A stretch of 64,000 nt of DNA, from NCBI RefSeq assembly GCF_019669925.1, contig NZ_AP019779.1:1379001-1443000 (forward strand), read 5' to 3'. Both the position numbers and the translations under genes were made by a program. A model generated the notes under the pieces. The model searched no databases. It was not told the origin of the DNA and saw only the letters and a list, made by a program, of their open reading frames with translations. The DNA comes from Methanobrevibacter arboriphilus. Lineage in GTDB: Archaea > Methanobacteriota > Methanobacteria > Methanobacteriales > Methanobacteriaceae. Positions 1 through 9,384 of this stretch are shown in pieces (positions within the stretch are counted from its first letter, which is position 1; each line of letters opens with the position of its first letter).

Positions 1-227
1 CTAATTAAGGCAACATTTTTTCCTTCTAAGCTTTTATTTATAGCAAGCTCTCCTCTAGAAATTTCATCTCCCATTCCTTTTTTGATGATTTCTTTATCTT
101 TAATTAAATCCTGTATTGAGTCAACATATTTTTTATAACCAATTATAACATCAGATTCTTTTAAAGCATTAAGAGCTGATTCTGTAATATTGTTTCTACT
201 AGGTCCAATCCCAATTATATTGATCAT
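1..227 (-). CDS. cbiH: Cobalt-precorrin-3B C17-methyltransferase, N-terminal part (cut by window edge)
   Basis: Only the first 75 or so codons lie in the window. The translation starts MINIIGIGPSRNNITESAL and continues with ADV-type helix, VIIGYKKYVDSI, then GMGDEISRGELAI and a LEGKNVALI strand. This is the SAM-dependent tetrapyrrole methylase fold, and the GYK-Y-D-I and GMG-E segments are those of CbiH/CobJ, which contracts the corrin ring at C17 in anaerobic cobamide synthesis. The start ATG at 225-227 is preceded by a GGTGG ribosome site. The usual GPG after the first strand reads GPS here. Neighbouring cbi genes, if any, are outside the window. Confidence 0.8.
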   Translation of the reverse strand, partial: MINIIGIGPSRNNITESALNALKESDVIIGYKKYVDSIQDLIKDKEIIKKGMGDEISRGELAINKSLEGKNVALI

Positions 228-339
228 TATTTCCACCATTAGATATTAGTATGATATTACTATTAGCTATTAATATAATATTTAATTATTATTTTAATTA
301 TTATTTAACTATTTTTATATCTATCTTTAAAGCTTATAT

Positions 340-894
340 TTAACCAATAGTAATCCTATCAGAACCATTATTTACAGAGTAACTATTAGAGCTGGTTTGA
401 TTGAAGAATTTCAATATAGAAATTATTTTAAGTGTATTTAAATCAACCGTGATACCACTATCACTACTGTTCGCTTCAGCAGTGGCTTTTATAATATAAT
501 CAGGGGTTCCAGACAATACAATTCTCCCGGATGTAGTATTTGGTGAAGAATAAGCCAACGCAGTAATATTGACTGAAATTTTACCTTCACTGGAACCAGA
601 ATAGGTAGTAAAGTTCATACTATCTATATCCACACCATCAACTTTTGCAAGAGACGTTAAATTTTCACTCACATCTACTTTGTTTGTAACATTTACTTTT
701 TGAGGATCCTTAATCAGAACACTATTAATATTTTCAGAGCTAAATAATTCTGCAATGGTATTTATTTGTAGGTCAATAAGTCCTTTAACATCTGGTGGCT
801 CTGAAGTGACGATTGTATATGAGCTAAGAAGACCTGCTTCAAAAAATCCTATAAAAAGTAATAAGATGAGAATTATCTTAAGTGCTTTTGGCAT
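340..894 (-). CDS. Membrane-anchored extracellular protein of unknown function (184 aa)
   Basis: I do not recognise a named family. Residues 6-28 form one hydrophobic helix after a short Lys-containing N-terminus, so the protein is probably anchored by an uncleaved signal and the remaining 155 residues face outward. That part is rich in Ser, Thr and Asn and contains several N-x-S/T sequons (for example NVT, NFT, NIT, NTT, NSS, NQTS), consistent with archaeal N-glycosylation. No cysteines or catalytic motif are evident; it may form a beta-rich domain. The start is supported by GGTGAT a few bases upstream. It sits 112 bp before cbiH on the same strand, but no functional link can be claimed. Confidence 0.6.
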   Translation of the reverse strand: MPKALKIILILLLFIGFFEAGLLSSYTIVTSEPPDVKGLIDLQINTIAELFSSENINSVLIKDPQKVNVTNKVDVSENLTSLAKVDGVDIDSMNFTTYSGSSEGKISVNITALAYSSPNTTSGRIVLSGTPDYIIKATAEANSSDSGITVDLNTLKIISILKFFNQTSSNSYSVNNGSDRITIG

Positions 895-1760
895 ACTATC
901 ACCTAATATTTTAATTAATATAATATTTAATTAGTAATATTTATTAATATAACATTTAATTGTTATTAATTATTTAATATTCATTGTATATTGTTATAAG
1001 TTATTAATTATCTTTTAAATCATTAATTACCCATCGTTTAATAAGCTAAATTAACATATTTTATAATAATTCATGTTGTTTATAAATTAATTATATAATT
1101 TAAAATTATAATAAGTATTGATGCATTTCAAGTATTAATATTATATTTTAATTATTAATTATACTTCAAGAAACTATTTATTCGAGAAACTATATTTTAA
1201 AAGTAGATACATTAAATATTTTTCTGTAATTCATCTTTATTCAATAAGTTTTAAAGTATCACTAAAATTTTATAAAAACATAAAACTTTTAAAAAATATA
1301 GACTTGTAAGAAATATAAAATTTATAAGAATATAAAATAAATAATTTTTAAATTCATTTTAATATATTCTATTTATTAATAATATATATTAAATTAACTT
1401 TGTTTATTTAGTTTAATAAAATTAACTATTTTTATATTTTTATTAAATATTGATTTATAATTATTTTTAGTATTATTGTAAAGTATTTGTTGTAAAATGC
1501 TAAACATTAAACATGCAAATTTAAAAATACATGAATTAATTTTAAATTATACTAAAATTATATAATAGACTATTATACAAATGAGATTGTATTAATAGAA
1601 ACTATATAAATAGATTTCATAACAAGAGATTTTATAGTAAAATAAGTTAAAATATAATAACTAAAAATAAAATTTAATAGCAAGAAAAAATAAAGTAAAA
1701 TAAACTATAATTATAATAAAATATTTTGTGGATTTTACATAAAAACAACGATAGATATAA
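895..1760. other. Long A+T-rich intergenic region, no gene seen
   Basis: This 866-bp divergent gap separates the minus-strand membrane protein from polB. It is almost pure A/T with many stops in all frames. The only candidate signal is a TATA-like stretch ctatataaatag near 1602-1613 preceded by purines, which could be the polB promoter with a long leader. I see no RNA gene. Confidence 0.5.
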
Positions 1761-3590
1761 ATGACAACAGAAGTTCTTTTTAAATTTGCTAAAAAAAATA
1801 TTAACTTATCTCCTGAAGCTTATTATTTAATAAATAATTTGGATGATCCTTTAGATTTTTCTTCATCTTTAATTGTTAAATTAAAAAGTCAAGAATTTTC
1901 TAAAGAGGATTTAATCTCCTTAAGAGTGGATATTGTTGAGGACTTTATTAAAACCTTAGGGTTAGCTATTCCAAACCAAAATAATGATTCAGACGGTTCA
2001 ATTCATAAATCTCAAAAAACTCTAAATAATAATGAAAAATCTAACTTTAATAATAATAAACCCAATACTAATCTTAATACTAATTTTAATACTGGGCTTA
2101 ATACTAATTTTAATAATAAATCTAAGGCTAATAATCAAAACATCAATAATCTCAATAATAATAAATTTGAAACTAAAAAAACCGATTTTAAGAATTTTAA
2201 GTTAAAATCTAGCTTAATTAACTCAGAATCACAGTTATCTGATTTTAAATCTGATTTTGACCATATTGATAGTGCTGAAGCAAATTCTAATGATATTACT
2301 TTTAATACTAAAAATAATGTTGAAAAAAATAGATTTTCACCTTCTGAATGTAAAAGAAATCTCGATCCTTGTAATATAGACTATAATTATAAAGTAATTC
2401 AAGATACTACTAAGAAATCTTATACTAATGGAGAAATTGGAAATTTAATCACTTATTTTAAGAATAGATACTCTAAATTATCAAATATTTTATCTAAAAG
2501 ACCTGAACTCAAAGCATATCAGAAAATTTCTGATTTAGAAGAAAAAGCTACAGATTTAAGTTTAATTGTAATGGTTAAAGAGATTAGGTCTACTAAAAAT
2601 GGACATAAGATAATTGTATTTGATGATGATACAGGTGAAATAAGTGTTCTTTTCCATAAAGACAACCATGAACTTTTTAGAGAATCAGAAAAGCTTGTTA
2701 AAGATGAAGTTGTTGGTATTCTTGCTGAAAAAAAGGGAGATTTAGCTATTGCAAATCAAATTATCCAACCAGGCGTACCAAGAATTGCGAAAAAATCAAT
2801 GAATTTTTCCGCGGCTTTTACTTCGGATATACATATCGGTAGTTTAACTTTTCTCGAAGATGCTTTTATAAGATTTACTAAATGGTTAAATGGTGATTAT
2901 GGAACAGAAGAGCAAAAATCCATTGGTGAAGATGTTAAATATTTGATAGTTGGTGGGGATATTGTGGATGGTATTGGTGTCTACCCTAATCAAGACAAGG
3001 AATTAGCTATTAAAGATATTTCAGAACAATATGAAGAGGCAGCTAGACTTCTTGGAGATATTAGAAGTGATGTAAAGATTATTATATCTCCTGGAAACCA
3101 CGATGCTTCAAGAGTGGCTGAACCACAACCTGCAATACCTGAAAAATATGCAAAATCTCTTTATGATTTAAATAATGTAGAATTTGTAAGTAATCCAGCG
3201 ATTATTAGTCTTGATGGTTGGAATACTCTTATTTATCATGGCCGTGGTTTTGATGATATTGCTATTACTGTTAAAGGATTTTCACATGAAAGAAATGATC
3301 TTATAATGGAAGAATTATTAAATAAACGTCATTTAGCACCGATATATGGAGAGAGAACTCCTTTGGCATCAGAACTTGAAGATCATCTTGTAATTGATAA
3401 TGTTCCTGATATTTTCCATACTGGTCATGTTCATATAAATACATATAAAAATTATAAAGGAATTCATATGATTAATTCAGGAACTTTTCAAACTCAGACT
3501 GAGTTTCAAAAGGTTCATAATATTCTTCCAACTTGTGCTGAAGTTCCAATTCTTCATAGAGGCGTTTATAAAAAGTTAAATTTTATTTAG
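1761..3590 (+). CDS. polB: DNA polymerase D small subunit DP1 (exonuclease subunit)
   Basis: DP1 pairs with the large catalytic subunit DP2 to form the archaeal replicative polymerase PolD and supplies 3'-5' proofreading. The protein has a small helical N-terminal domain (about 1-70), a long Asn-rich low-complexity linker (about 75-175), an OB fold (about 260-345) and a calcineurin-like phosphoesterase domain. All phosphoesterase motifs are present: DIHIGS near 356, GGDIVDG near 397, GNHD near 444, HGRGFDD near 492 and HTGHVHIN near 553, so the Mn-dependent nuclease should be active. At 609 aa it is of usual length, slightly long because of the linker. No clear Shine-Dalgarno precedes the ATG, so the message may be leaderless or weakly led. 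DP2 is not in the window. Confidence 0.93.
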   Translation: MTTEVLFKFAKKNINLSPEAYYLINNLDDPLDFSSSLIVKLKSQEFSKEDLISLRVDIVEDFIKTLGLAIPNQNNDSDGSIHKSQKTLNNNEKSNFNNNKPNTNLNTNFNTGLNTNFNNKSKANNQNINNLNNNKFETKKTDFKNFKLKSSLINSESQLSDFKSDFDHIDSAEANSNDITFNTKNNVEKNRFSPSECKRNLDPCNIDYNYKVIQDTTKKSYTNGEIGNLITYFKNRYSKLSNILSKRPELKAYQKISDLEEKATDLSLIVMVKEIRSTKNGHKIIVFDDDTGEISVLFHKDNHELFRESEKLVKDEVVGILAEKKGDLAIANQIIQPGVPRIAKKSMNFSAAFTSDIHIGSLTFLEDAFIRFTKWLNGDYGTEEQKSIGEDVKYLIVGGDIVDGIGVYPNQDKELAIKDISEQYEEAARLLGDIRSDVKIIISPGNHDASRVAEPQPAIPEKYAKSLYDLNNVEFVSNPAIISLDGWNTLIYHGRGFDDIAITVKGFSHERNDLIMEELLNKRHLAPIYGERTPLASELEDHLVIDNVPDIFHTGHVHINTYKNYKGIHMINSGTFQTQTEFQKVHNILPTCAEVPILHRGVYKKLNFI

Positions 3591-3660
3591 AATAAATATT
3601 TTTAAATGATCGTTCAGCTATATATTTTAAAATAATCTTTCAGTTCTATTTGGTGATGAA

Positions 3661-4254
3661 ATGAGTGATAAAGATGATAATATTAAAAGTGTTGTTAATG
3701 TTTCAAAATATCTTTTTGAACGTAAATTAGTTTCTGGAAAAGCTGGAAATGTTAGTGCTAGATTTAATGATAATGGAATGGATGTTATAGCTATTACTCC
3801 TACTATGAGGTCATTAGGTAAAGTAAAAGAAGAAGAAATAATATTAGTTGATATTGATGGGAACAATTTAACTAAAGGAACTCCTTCTTCTGAAATATAC
3901 TTACATCTAGCTATATATAAAGAAAAAGATGATATTGGTGCAATTGTTCATACTCATTCTCCTTTTGCAACTGGTTTTGCATTTTCTAACAAACGGATAA
4001 AAAGATTAGAGGGATTTGGTGAAATAATTTCCCCATACTTGGCAGAAATTGACTATGAAAAACCTGGAAGCAATGAATTAGCTGTTAAATCTGCTGAAGC
4101 ACTTAAAAATGAAGATGTATTGATTTTAAAAAATCATGGAGTTATATCAACAGGAAAAAATATTGAAGAAGCATGTTCATTGGCGGAATTTGTTGAAGAT
4201 ATAGCTAAAACTCAGTTCATTTCACATACTTTGAATCTATCAGACTCATTTTAA
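3661..4254 (+). CDS. fucA: Class II aldolase (fuculose-1-phosphate aldolase type)
   Basis: A 197-aa class II (zinc) aldolase/adducin-family protein. The substrate-binding SGKAGNVSAR motif (about 21-31), TPSSE with the catalytic Glu (about 77-81), zinc ligands in VHTHSPFAT (about 99-107) and a third His in ILKNHGV are all present. The M. jannaschii homologue splits fuculose-1-phosphate and is proposed to provide lactaldehyde for coenzyme F420 synthesis; that role is inferred here. The start ATG has GGTGATGAA directly upstream. It lies 70 bp after polB and may be co-transcribed with it. Substrate specificity within the family cannot be read from sequence. Confidence 0.85.
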   Translation: MSDKDDNIKSVVNVSKYLFERKLVSGKAGNVSARFNDNGMDVIAITPTMRSLGKVKEEEIILVDIDGNNLTKGTPSSEIYLHLAIYKEKDDIGAIVHTHSPFATGFAFSNKRIKRLEGFGEIISPYLAEIDYEKPGSNELAVKSAEALKNEDVLILKNHGVISTGKNIEEACSLAEFVEDIAKTQFISHTLNLSDSF

Positions 4255-4287
4255 TATGATTGAGATTCATAAAAAATAATATTTTTA

Positions 4288-4342
4288 GTATTAAGATTTT
4301 TTGTATTAAGATTCTTAGTATTAAGATTCATATAATTAAGAT
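4288..4342. repeat. Short direct repeat, about 3.5 copies of a 15-16 bp unit
   Basis: The core gtattaagatt recurs at about 4288, 4303 and 4319, with a partial aattaagatt at 4334. It lies in the 301-bp gap (4255-4555) between the convergent fucA and UPF0147 genes, which holds nothing else recognisable. Confidence 0.6.
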
Positions 4343-4555
4343 TATAGATAAAAATTGACTAAATAAAAAAACATTAAATAATTAAAAAATAAATATTGAA
4401 AAGCAATAAAAAGGTTAAAAAATCATATTAAGTATTTATAAGTAATAAATAACTAAAAAATAATTAAATATTAATTAAGTAACTATATATTTATTAACTA
4501 GCTAATAAATATCTATTAAATACTTAATAAAAAAATACTGATATGGAATATATGT

Positions 4556-4813
4556 TTAATTTGTTTTAATTGACTCTAATTTACTTAAAACTTCCCAAAT
4601 AAGGGTTCTTGCATGAATAGGTATATTAGGATCGTTACTAATTTCATCTAATATTAAGATAACTGCACTTGCTCTTACAGTTTCATCTTCTTCTTTATTG
4701 TTAAGAAGTGTATTAGATTCATCAGCAGCCCTTCTAATATTACGAGGGACACTTGGATTTTCCATAATATGTTTTAAAATCTCAGAAACTTCGTTAAAAA
4801 TATCGTTACTCAT
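4556..4813 (-). CDS. UPF0147 family protein (85 aa)
   Basis: A small acidic helical protein conserved across Euryarchaeota, function unknown. The family pattern is clear: [19 protein letters not shown], a short linker, [22 protein letters not shown] and [14 protein letters not shown]. The open frame extends 23 codons further upstream, but the extension is hydrophobic and unlike the family, and GGAGG lies 6 bases before the ATG at 4811-4813, so the short form is chosen. There is no partner gene next to it; it appears to be monocistronic with a T-rich end. Confidence 0.85.
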   Translation of the reverse strand: MSNDIFNEVSEILKHIMENPSVPRNIRRAADESNTLLNNKEEDETVRASAVILILDEISNDPNIPIHARTLIWEVLSKLESIKTN

Positions 4814-4910
4814 AAATAATCCTCCAAAAATTAAAATAAATAGTAAATAAAGATTTAACATTTTTATAATTAATACAAACAACTACTATTCATGGATTTA
4901 ATTAAATATA

Positions 4911-4925
4911 CTCTATATATATAAA
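4911..4925 (-). promoter_or_regulatory. Candidate TATA box for the UPF0147 gene
   Basis: On the minus strand the stretch reads tttatatatatagag, a near-ideal methanogen TATA box, about 100 bases before the UPF0147 start codon. It predicts transcription beginning near 4887 and a leader of about 75 nt. Confidence is limited because the surroundings are very A/T-rich. Confidence 0.35.
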
Positions 4926-5640
4926 TTATAAGTTCCATAAATAGATTTGAATAAATTAAATAATAATTAGCATGTTAATTGTAAATTAAGATAAATATAT
5001 TAAAAATTTTATTTTATAAAATTACTATACATTCTTTATATTAGTACTAAGTTATTTAAAAAGTTTTGTATTTTTTCATTTTATTAATATATTTTTTAAA
5101 CTTATAGCAATACAAAGATTTATTTACTAGGAAAATAAATTAAATAATATAAAATTGATAAGAAGTATTACTAATATTAAATAAATTTTTATATGATTAT
5201 CACAAATAAATTATTAGTATAAATTAAGTTTTTAATAATATTTCTATTAATAAGAATTATTATTAAAGAATATAAATAACTATTTAGAATTAGTATTCAC
5301 TTGAAGGTGTTTAAAGTATATTAAAAGACTTTTAAAGCTTATAAAAGCTATAATCTCATAAAGTTATAAAATAAACTAATCTGATTATTTAATAAATTAA
5401 TATTTTAATATTAAAATCATAGTGCTTTTTAGTGTAATTTAATTCATGGTTTATTATATATAATATTATTCATAATTTATTGATATATTATATCATTAAT
5501 GATTTTAATAATACATTATATACTTATATTAATAGTTTGCATAATTTTATTAATAAATTACATATTAATTATTACATTATAAACTAATACAATTAATACA
5601 TTATTAAATATAATTATAAATTAGAGTTAGGAGGATTTAA
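4926..5640. other. A+T-rich intergenic region, no gene seen
   Basis: Divergent gap between UPF0147 and the DUF35 gene. Every frame is closed by frequent stops and I see no tRNA-like or other structured RNA element. The last 15 bases carry the AGGAGG ribosome site of the next gene. Confidence 0.5.
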
Positions 5641-6039
5641 ATGTCTGATATTGTAAGAACCTGGCGTCATATTCAACAAAGGTACAATCTAATTGGATCA
5701 AAATGTACTAACTGTGATGGAGTTTATTTCCCTCCACGAGTTATCTGTCCAAAATGTAGGAGAAAAGGTAAGATTGAAAATATTCAATTTAGTGGAAAAG
5801 GTAAAATACATAGTTTTTCCATTGTTGAAACTCCAACTGATGATTTTAAAACTATTGCTCCATATGCAGTAGCTATAATTGATTTAGAAGAAGGCGCAAG
5901 ACTCACATCTCAGCTTGTAGATTGTGATCTTAATGAAATAGAGATTGGGGATCCGGTTGAAATGGTATTTCGAAAAATTAGGGAAGATGGAGAAGACGGA
6001 GTAATCTCTTATGGATTCAAATTTAAACCAATCAAATAA
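5641..6039 (+). CDS. DUF35 zinc-ribbon/OB-fold protein (thiolase-HMG-CoA synthase partner type)
   Basis: A 132-aa protein with a rubredoxin-like zinc ribbon (C22-x2-C25 and C36-x2-C39) followed by an OB fold beginning near GKGKIHSFSIVE. In archaea such proteins bridge acetoacetyl-CoA thiolase and HMG-CoA synthase in one complex and help channel acetoacetyl-CoA into the mevalonate pathway. That role is known for the family; the partner genes are not next to it here. A strong AGGAGG precedes the ATG. The last 29 bases overlap the start of the downstream chelatase gene in another frame, indicating translational coupling. Confidence 0.8.
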   Translation: MSDIVRTWRHIQQRYNLIGSKCTNCDGVYFPPRVICPKCRRKGKIENIQFSGKGKIHSFSIVETPTDDFKTIAPYAVAIIDLEEGARLTSQLVDCDLNEIEIGDPVEMVFRKIREDGEDGVISYGFKFKPIK

Positions 6040-7024
6040 TTCTGAAGGATTTACAAATTATAAAAATCTGAATATTTCAGAGAATCCACTTTCAACTGAT
6101 TTTGGTGTATTGCTTATTAGTCATGGAAGTAGCTTACCTTATGCAGAAGAAATTTTTAAAGATATACTTGAAAAATATATATCTTTAACTGGTCATAATG
6201 CTGAAGTTGGATATATGAAAGTTGCCAAACCATCTATTTCTGAAGCTATTGATAACTTATTGGATAGAAATAATAACATAAAAAGAATCATTGCTATGCC
6301 AGTATTTTTAGCTCCAGGTATTCACACGAATATAGATATACCAATAATTTTAGGTCTTGAGCCTAAAGAAACTGATCCAAGATGCCCTGATGGAAACTAT
6401 CCTGAAGATCATTATTTAATGGAGTCAAAACCTATCAATTTTGATGGTGAAATCAATTTAATTGGTTGTATAGGCCCTGATCCACAAATAATTAATGTTA
6501 TAAATAAAAAGATTGAATCAACTGTTTTTGAATCTAATAAGGATGTAAGTGCAGATAAAACAGGTGTTTTACTTGTGAGTCATGGAAGTAGGTTAAATTA
6601 TAATCGTGAATTTATTACAGATATATATAATCAATATAAATCTCAAACTGATTATTCTGTTTCTCAAGGTTTCATGGAACTTTGTGAACCTACTATTGCA
6701 CAATCTATTAATACCATGCTTGAAAGTAAAGATTTAGATAGAATAATTGTTGTTCCTGTATTTTTAGCTCCAGGTGTTCACACCAAAAGAGATATACCTA
6801 CTATTCTAGGTATTTTGGAGGACGAAGATATAAACAGTACTCATTTTTCCAATGATCATTCTCACTCTCATACCCATTCTCATGATCATAGCCATGCTCA
6901 ATCTCATGATCATGCTCATGGCGGCCTTGTTGAGTTTGATGGAGAGATATTATATACAGAACCATTAGGTTCTGATGATGTTATAATTGAAATTCTTAAA
7001 AATAGAATTGAAAGCAACATATAA
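6011..7024 (+). CDS. Two-domain CbiX-type sirohydrochlorin chelatase with His-rich loop
   Basis: A 337-aa tandem of two CbiX-like domains (about 32-165 and 182-335). Each keeps the metal-site histidines: SHGSS and APGIHT in domain 1, SHGSR and APGVHTKRD in domain 2. Domain 2 carries a long His/Asp/Ser loop (about 272-300) just before the final EFDGEILYTEPLG strand, at the same place as the His loop of CfbA; in domain 1 this place is filled by a Pro/acidic loop. CbiX enzymes insert Co or Ni into sirohydrochlorin for cobamides or F430. The first 30 residues are Asn/Ser-rich and lie in the overlap with DUF35. It is probably a paralogue specialised for cobalt, but the metal is not readable from sequence. 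Confidence 0.8.
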   Translation: MDSNLNQSNNSEGFTNYKNLNISENPLSTDFGVLLISHGSSLPYAEEIFKDILEKYISLTGHNAEVGYMKVAKPSISEAIDNLLDRNNNIKRIIAMPVFLAPGIHTNIDIPIILGLEPKETDPRCPDGNYPEDHYLMESKPINFDGEINLIGCIGPDPQIINVINKKIESTVFESNKDVSADKTGVLLVSHGSRLNYNREFITDIYNQYKSQTDYSVSQGFMELCEPTIAQSINTMLESKDLDRIIVVPVFLAPGVHTKRDIPTILGILEDEDINSTHFSNDHSHSHTHSHDHSHAQSHDHAHGGLVEFDGEILYTEPLGSDDVIIEILKNRIESNI

Positions 7025-7354
7025 TTTTTTTGAACCTTAGCTTGCTTTATTATTTATTATTTTTTGTTTTCTTCTATAATAATCTTTTTTATTATTTTTT
7101 ATTACTTTTTATATTTTTTGTTATTTTTATCATTACATGCCTTTTTATTCATAATATTAGAACTTTTATTAATAATTTCATTAATAATCTTTCAATAATA
7201 TAATCTCTCAATAATATAATTTTTCAATAATATTTTAATATTTTAAAGAAAAATTGATAAAATTTATAATATACTATAGTTAATATTAAAATTATATTTC
7301 TTGAATAAATTGATTTATTAATAAATTATTATAATACGAGAATAGGAAGATAAT
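7025..7354. other. Intergenic gap with oligo-T tracts and a 16-bp repeat
   Basis: Directly after the stop, repeated T-runs (about 7025-7130, + strand) are the usual kind of archaeal terminator for the preceding gene. At 7192-7239 the unit tcaataatataat plus three bases occurs three times at 16-bp spacing. No coding potential was seen. Confidence 0.5.
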
Positions 7355-7861
7355 ATGTCAGAAGGAAAATCAAATTTTAACTCTAATAATACTGGGATTT
7401 TACTTATAAGTCATGGAAGTAGGTTACCATTATCTAGTGAAACTATAAATAAGTTAGCTGAAATGTATAGACAAGAAACTAATTTTAAAGTTGGTGTAGG
7501 ATATATGGAAATTCATGAACCCAATATTCCAAAAGCATTAGATATTTTAGTTAAAGGCACTGAAATTGACACTGTAATTGCTGTTCCAGTATTTTTGGCT
7601 CATGGAATGCACACTACAAGAGATATTCCTAAAATATTACGTCTAAATGAAGAAGACAATGAGGAAGACTCTAATAATCAGAACCATCATAGTCATAATC
7701 ATGAAAATAAAGATGAAAGCTCTCATAGCCATCATCATCACCATCATGACTTAGAAAAAATAAATTTTGATGGAAAAATTATTTACACTGAACCATTAGG
7801 AGCAGACCCATTAGTTCTCGAGATAATAAAAAATAGGGTCGATAATGCTTTAAACCAGTAA
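7355..7861 (+). CDS. cfbA: Sirohydrochlorin nickelochelatase/cobaltochelatase CfbA (short CbiX)
   Basis: A 168-aa single-domain chelatase that inserts Ni(II) into sirohydrochlorin, the first dedicated step to coenzyme F430 of methyl-coenzyme M reductase, and can also insert Co. The two metal histidines are in LISHGSRLP (about 22-27) and FLAHGMHTTRDIP (about 82-92). An acidic/His-rich loop (about 105-131, including a run of six His) interrupts the fold as in characterised methanogen CfbA, probably as a metal store. The protein is closer to CfbA than the two-domain paralogue 330 bp upstream because it keeps AHGMHTTRD. An AGGAAGAT ribosome site supports the start. Confidence 0.88.
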   Translation: MSEGKSNFNSNNTGILLISHGSRLPLSSETINKLAEMYRQETNFKVGVGYMEIHEPNIPKALDILVKGTEIDTVIAVPVFLAHGMHTTRDIPKILRLNEEDNEEDSNNQNHHSHNHENKDESSHSHHHHHHDLEKINFDGKIIYTEPLGADPLVLEIIKNRVDNALNQ

Positions 7862-7887
7862 TAATCTATTTATTTATGTTTTTTTGA

Positions 7888-8095
7888 TTTTTATAATATT
7901 TTTTATAATATTTTTTATAATATTTTTTATAATATTTTTTATAATATTTTTTATAATATTTTTTATAATATTTTTTATAATATTTTTTATAATATTTTTT
8001 ATAATATTTTTTATAATATTTTTTATAATATTTTTTATAATATTTTTTATAATATTTTTTATAATATTTTTTATAATATTTTTTATAATATTTTT
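7888..8095. repeat. Tandem array, about 17 copies of the 12-bp unit ataatatttttt
   Basis: The array is essentially perfect over 208 bp. Because the unit length is a multiple of three and it contains no stop in several frames, it stays open on both strands, encoding (FFII)n one way and (KNII)n the other; neither has a real gene context. It fills the 301-bp gap between cfbA and thiL and adds a false extension to thiL. Confidence 0.95.
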
Positions 8096-8162
8096 CAAAT
8101 ATACTTTTATTTCAATTTATACTAAAAAAATTTTATTATATTTAATAAACAAATATATCAAC

Positions 8163-9260
8163 ATGTTTAAAAAAAATCTTCAAGTTTCAGATCTTGGAGA
8201 AAAAAAGCTAATTGAAAGAATAGTTGAAAAGTCTAAAGATTTTGAGTTTAACAGTAATAAATATTTAAATTCTTATATTGGTGATGATGCTGCATTAATC
8301 GATTTTAACAATAATTTAACAAATGAAAAAAATTATTTAGTAGCTACGACTGATTTATTGATTCAGAAACATCATTTTCCATTACAAATGTCTTTTTTTC
8401 AGATGGGTTGGAAAGCTGTTACAGTAAATGTTAGTGATATTGCAGCTATGGGAGCTAAACCTGTTGGAATATTGATTAGTTTAGCTATTCCTCCAAATTT
8501 AGCCCTTGAATCATTCGAAGAAATGATTGATGGAATTTTAGAAGCATGCAATTATTATAAAATCCCTTTAATAGGTGGAGATACAAATGAAGATGATGAA
8601 ATAATAATTTCAGGAACTGCTTTAGGGAAAGTTGAACAATCATTAGCTAAAAAAAAATATGGGTTTAAAATTGGAGATAAATTAGCTATCACTGGACAGT
8701 TAGGTCTTGCTGCACTTGGATTTGAATTGTTAAAAGAAGAAAATAAAGAAATAATTGAAAAATCTATTGAAAATAAAAAAATTAGCAGCGATTTAGTTGA
8801 TTTATCGATTGATGCTGCTTTAAATCCTAAAGCTAGATTAAATGAAGGGATTATTTTAAGTAAAATAGCTTCATCTGTCACTGATATTACTGATGGGTTA
8901 GCAAGTGAACTTTATGAATTATTTGAGGCTAATAAAAATTTTAATAGAAATAACAATCTTGGAATAAGAGTTTATGAAGATAAAATAGCTAATGAACCAC
9001 TATTTGAAGAAATATATGATTTGTCGAAAATATTAAATAAAGATATTTTTGATCTTATTTTTCATATAGGGGAAGATTTTGAACTTTTATTCACTTTCAA
9101 TAATGATAATGAGAATAGTATTATCGATGAGTTATCAAAAAAGTTGAATTTCATTATTATTGGGGAAATTAATAATTATAATAAGGTTGAAATCGAATAT
9201 TGTGATGGAAAAGTTCAAAAATTATCTTCAAAGGGTTATGAACATTTATCTAATGATTAA
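8163..9260 (+). CDS. thiL: Thiamine-monophosphate kinase
   Basis: ThiL phosphorylates thiamine monophosphate with ATP to give the cofactor thiamine diphosphate. The 365-aa protein has the PurM/ThiL-fold landmarks: LGEKKLIERI, YIGDDAALI (Mg-binding), TTDLLIQKHHF, VNVSDIAAMGAKPVG, GGDTNEDDEIIISGTALG and ITDGLASEL, and ends with GEDFELLFT. The reading frame is open upstream through the 12-bp repeat, but the first ATG that gives a family-like N-terminus is at 8163, after the array. No Shine-Dalgarno is seen, so the transcript may begin close to the ATG, in which case the repeat lies in or near the promoter. Confidence 0.92.
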   Translation: MFKKNLQVSDLGEKKLIERIVEKSKDFEFNSNKYLNSYIGDDAALIDFNNNLTNEKNYLVATTDLLIQKHHFPLQMSFFQMGWKAVTVNVSDIAAMGAKPVGILISLAIPPNLALESFEEMIDGILEACNYYKIPLIGGDTNEDDEIIISGTALGKVEQSLAKKKYGFKIGDKLAITGQLGLAALGFELLKEENKEIIEKSIENKKISSDLVDLSIDAALNPKARLNEGIILSKIASSVTDITDGLASELYELFEANKNFNRNNNLGIRVYEDKIANEPLFEEIYDLSKILNKDIFDLIFHIGEDFELLFTFNNDNENSIIDELSKKLNFIIIGEINNYNKVEIEYCDGKVQKLSSKGYEHLSND

Positions 9261-9384
9261 TAACTTTTAAATGTTTCTAATTAACAATATTTTTTTCATT
9301 TGATGGTAAATTTGATAATATTTTGATAATTAATTTTTTAGTTGATGATACTATTAATGAGTAATTTGAAAAGGAGTAATTTGA

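Noticed and set aside
7874-8162. Open frames on both strands across the 12-bp repeat, including an N-terminal extension of ThiL
   Set aside because: The peptides are pure (FFII)n and (KNII)n produced by the repeat. ThiL family length and N-terminus fit the ATG at 8163.
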